Below, in pieces: positions 63,451 through 64,000 of a stretch of DNA of 64,000 nt (position 1 is its first letter; each line of letters begins with the position of its first letter). The DNA comes from Phycisphaerae bacterium (GTDB lineage Bacteria; Planctomycetota; Phycisphaerae; Phycisphaerales; SM1A02): contig JAEUIU010000078.1 in assembly GCA_016795065.1 (NCBI GenBank), forward strand, positions 18,005 to 82,004. Reading direction: 5' to 3'. Both the position numbers and the translations under genes were made by a program. The notes beneath the pieces are model-generated. The model searched no databases and was not told where the DNA came from. It saw nothing but the letters and a program-made list of their open reading frames with translations.

Positions 63451-63894
63451 CTACTCCGGAACAGGTCTGCTGCTGACGTCGGGGAATTCCTTGACCAGCT
63501 GCTCCAAGACTAGAAGGAGACGCGGGTTTGCAGAGCAATCGGCTCGGCCTGCGAACTTTGGATGCCGGAGGCGAATCGGTTGCCACGAGGAACTGAGCAA
63601 GTCGTCACGACGACTGAGAAGCCCGGCGATTGTCAGATCGGGATCCATGATCACCATCGCCCGGATATCCGAGAGTTGGGCAGCTGGATAGTAGATGCTG
63701 AGTGCCTCTAGGTCCGGAGGCAGTTGGCCCTTGTACTGGTGCCCATACACGGCGAGTGCGTCCACGACACTACGCAGAGCGCCGCGTTCAGCCATGAGAG
63801 CTTTGGTCTGGGCGGCGGTCCACGCCAGCCACGAAGCAAGACCAACGATGGTTGCGGCGGCAAAGCCGAGAATGGCCGCTTTGTGACGCTGCAT
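63451..63894 (-). CDS. Small membrane-anchored cassette protein, pseudopilin-like
   Basis: No family firmly recognised; 147 aa. One N-terminal transmembrane helix (AAILGFAAATIVGLASWLAW) is followed by an amphipathic helix and VYGHQYKGQLPPDLEAL, a pattern reminiscent of G-type pseudopilins. There is no prepilin peptidase site (no GFTLxE). The ATG at 63894 is 24 bases after the R' box, with GAAGAG close upstream. The frame continues into the attC to 63993, but that part is recombination-site sequence, not protein. The gene is probably transcribed from upstream of the array. Confidence 0.65.
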   Translation of the reverse strand: MQRHKAAILGFAAATIVGLASWLAWTAAQTKALMAERGALRSVVDALAVYGHQYKGQLPPDLEALSIYYPAAQLSDIRAMVIMDPDLTIAGLLSRRDDLLSSSWQPIRLRHPKFAGRADCSANPRLLLVLEQLVKEFPDVSSRPVPE

Positions 63895-63918
63895 GCTCTT
63901 CGACTGGGTGCTAGATCT

Positions 63919-64000
63919 GGCTAACGACCGTGAGCTATGCCGCACGCACGTGCGGCCGAGGCCGTAGGCCTCGCGCCAAGTGTACAGCCGCACGGGCGTG
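63919..64000 (-). repeat. attC site (104-bp family), cut by the window edge
   Basis: R' GTTAGCC is at 63925-63919 (minus strand). The central stem and most of the site are present and identical to the site at 63321. The R'' box lies just beyond position 64000. Confidence 0.93.

Larger units (their letters stand above)
58390..64000 (-). mobile_element. Integron gene-cassette array (distal part; integrase side lies beyond the right edge)
   Basis: A train of gene-sized units is separated by attC recombination sites at 60033, 60792, 61594, 62379, 63321 and 63919, all one sequence family of 103-105 bp, plus more degenerate sites to the left. Each ends in boxes of the type GCCTAAC / GTTAGGC with long imperfect palindromes between. 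The L box on the right-hand (plus-strand) side has one extra base relative to its partner, the known asymmetry of the R''/L'' half. Cassettes therefore read leftwards. Start codons follow R' boxes by 13-25 bases in the cassettes at 63894, 63301 and 62365. No integrase, attI or Pc promoter is in the window. The distal end abuts a CAT-anticodon tRNA and the sugar ABC operon. Confidence 0.92.

Noticed and set aside
60033..64000. The regularly spaced ~104-bp repeats as a CRISPR array
   Set aside because: Repeats are about 104 bp and palindromic, and are separated by 680-840 bases holding genes, not by 30-40 base spacers. Terminal TAAC/GTTA boxes identify attC sites.
58390..64000. Cassettes reading left to right (plus strand)
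   Set aside because: The extra base lies in the right-hand L box, and most genes with starts just behind a box are on the minus strand. Both point to leftward reading. Only the AbrB/Doc pair is on the plus strand.

Overview
The window is GC-rich bacterial chromosome. Its gene content points to a planctomycete of the Phycisphaerae type. The clues are tandem dockerin-like C-termini on otherwise unrelated secreted proteins, a very long SecA (about 1,390 aa), a type III glutamine synthetase, two MoxR/VWA clusters and many genes without a strong Shine-Dalgarno. The taxon is an inference; no rRNA is present.

Positions 1-19,330 are mostly minus-strand core genes: rpoD (cut by the window edge) with dnaG upstream, rpmB, a free-methionine-R-sulfoxide reductase, clpX with a Gly/Pro-rich N-terminal extension, trigger factor, and glnN with a clear intrinsic terminator. 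Next come a VWA protein and its AAA+ ATPase partner with a dockerin protein between them, then a DUF1275-STAS fusion, corA and a YfcE-like phosphoesterase. Positions 19,490-28,100 hold gltX, tRNA-Val, an AbgT transporter, a POT peptide transporter, a NUDIX protein and a hybrid histidine kinase. Positions 28,196-38,855 form one tightly overlapping minus-strand operon, read in the order MoxR ATPase, DUF58, membrane protein, two VWA proteins, TPR-like protein and a 1,370-aa membrane-anchored giant. It resembles Bat aerotolerance clusters. A double-thioredoxin TlpA protein, tRNA-Lys, a pseudopilin and secA follow. Positions 46,750-54,330 contain a sparse stretch, an M14 peptidase, a dockerin-bearing subtilase and a copper-type P-ATPase/DUF2071/DCC operon. 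Positions 54,500-58,136 encode a ribose-type ABC transporter (binding protein, permease, ATPase).

From 58,390 to the right edge the DNA changes character and becomes an integron gene-cassette array. Six attC sites of about 104 bp from one family (60033, 60792, 61594, 62379, 63321, 63919) separate gene-sized units. A plausible 60-bp attC closes the distal end next to a CAT-anticodon tRNA. The asymmetric extra base in the attC L boxes, and start codons 13-25 bases after R' boxes, show that the cassettes read leftwards. The integrase and attI should therefore lie beyond position 64,000. Cassettes encode a TIR-domain protein, an HNH-like protein, an AbrB/Doc toxin-antitoxin pair in reverse orientation with its own promoter, a decayed higBA pair, a UPF0489 protein and two small exported or membrane proteins. 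The R' (cleaved) boxes are canonical on the right and mutated on the left, as if the distal half were frozen. This array is the most interesting part of the window.
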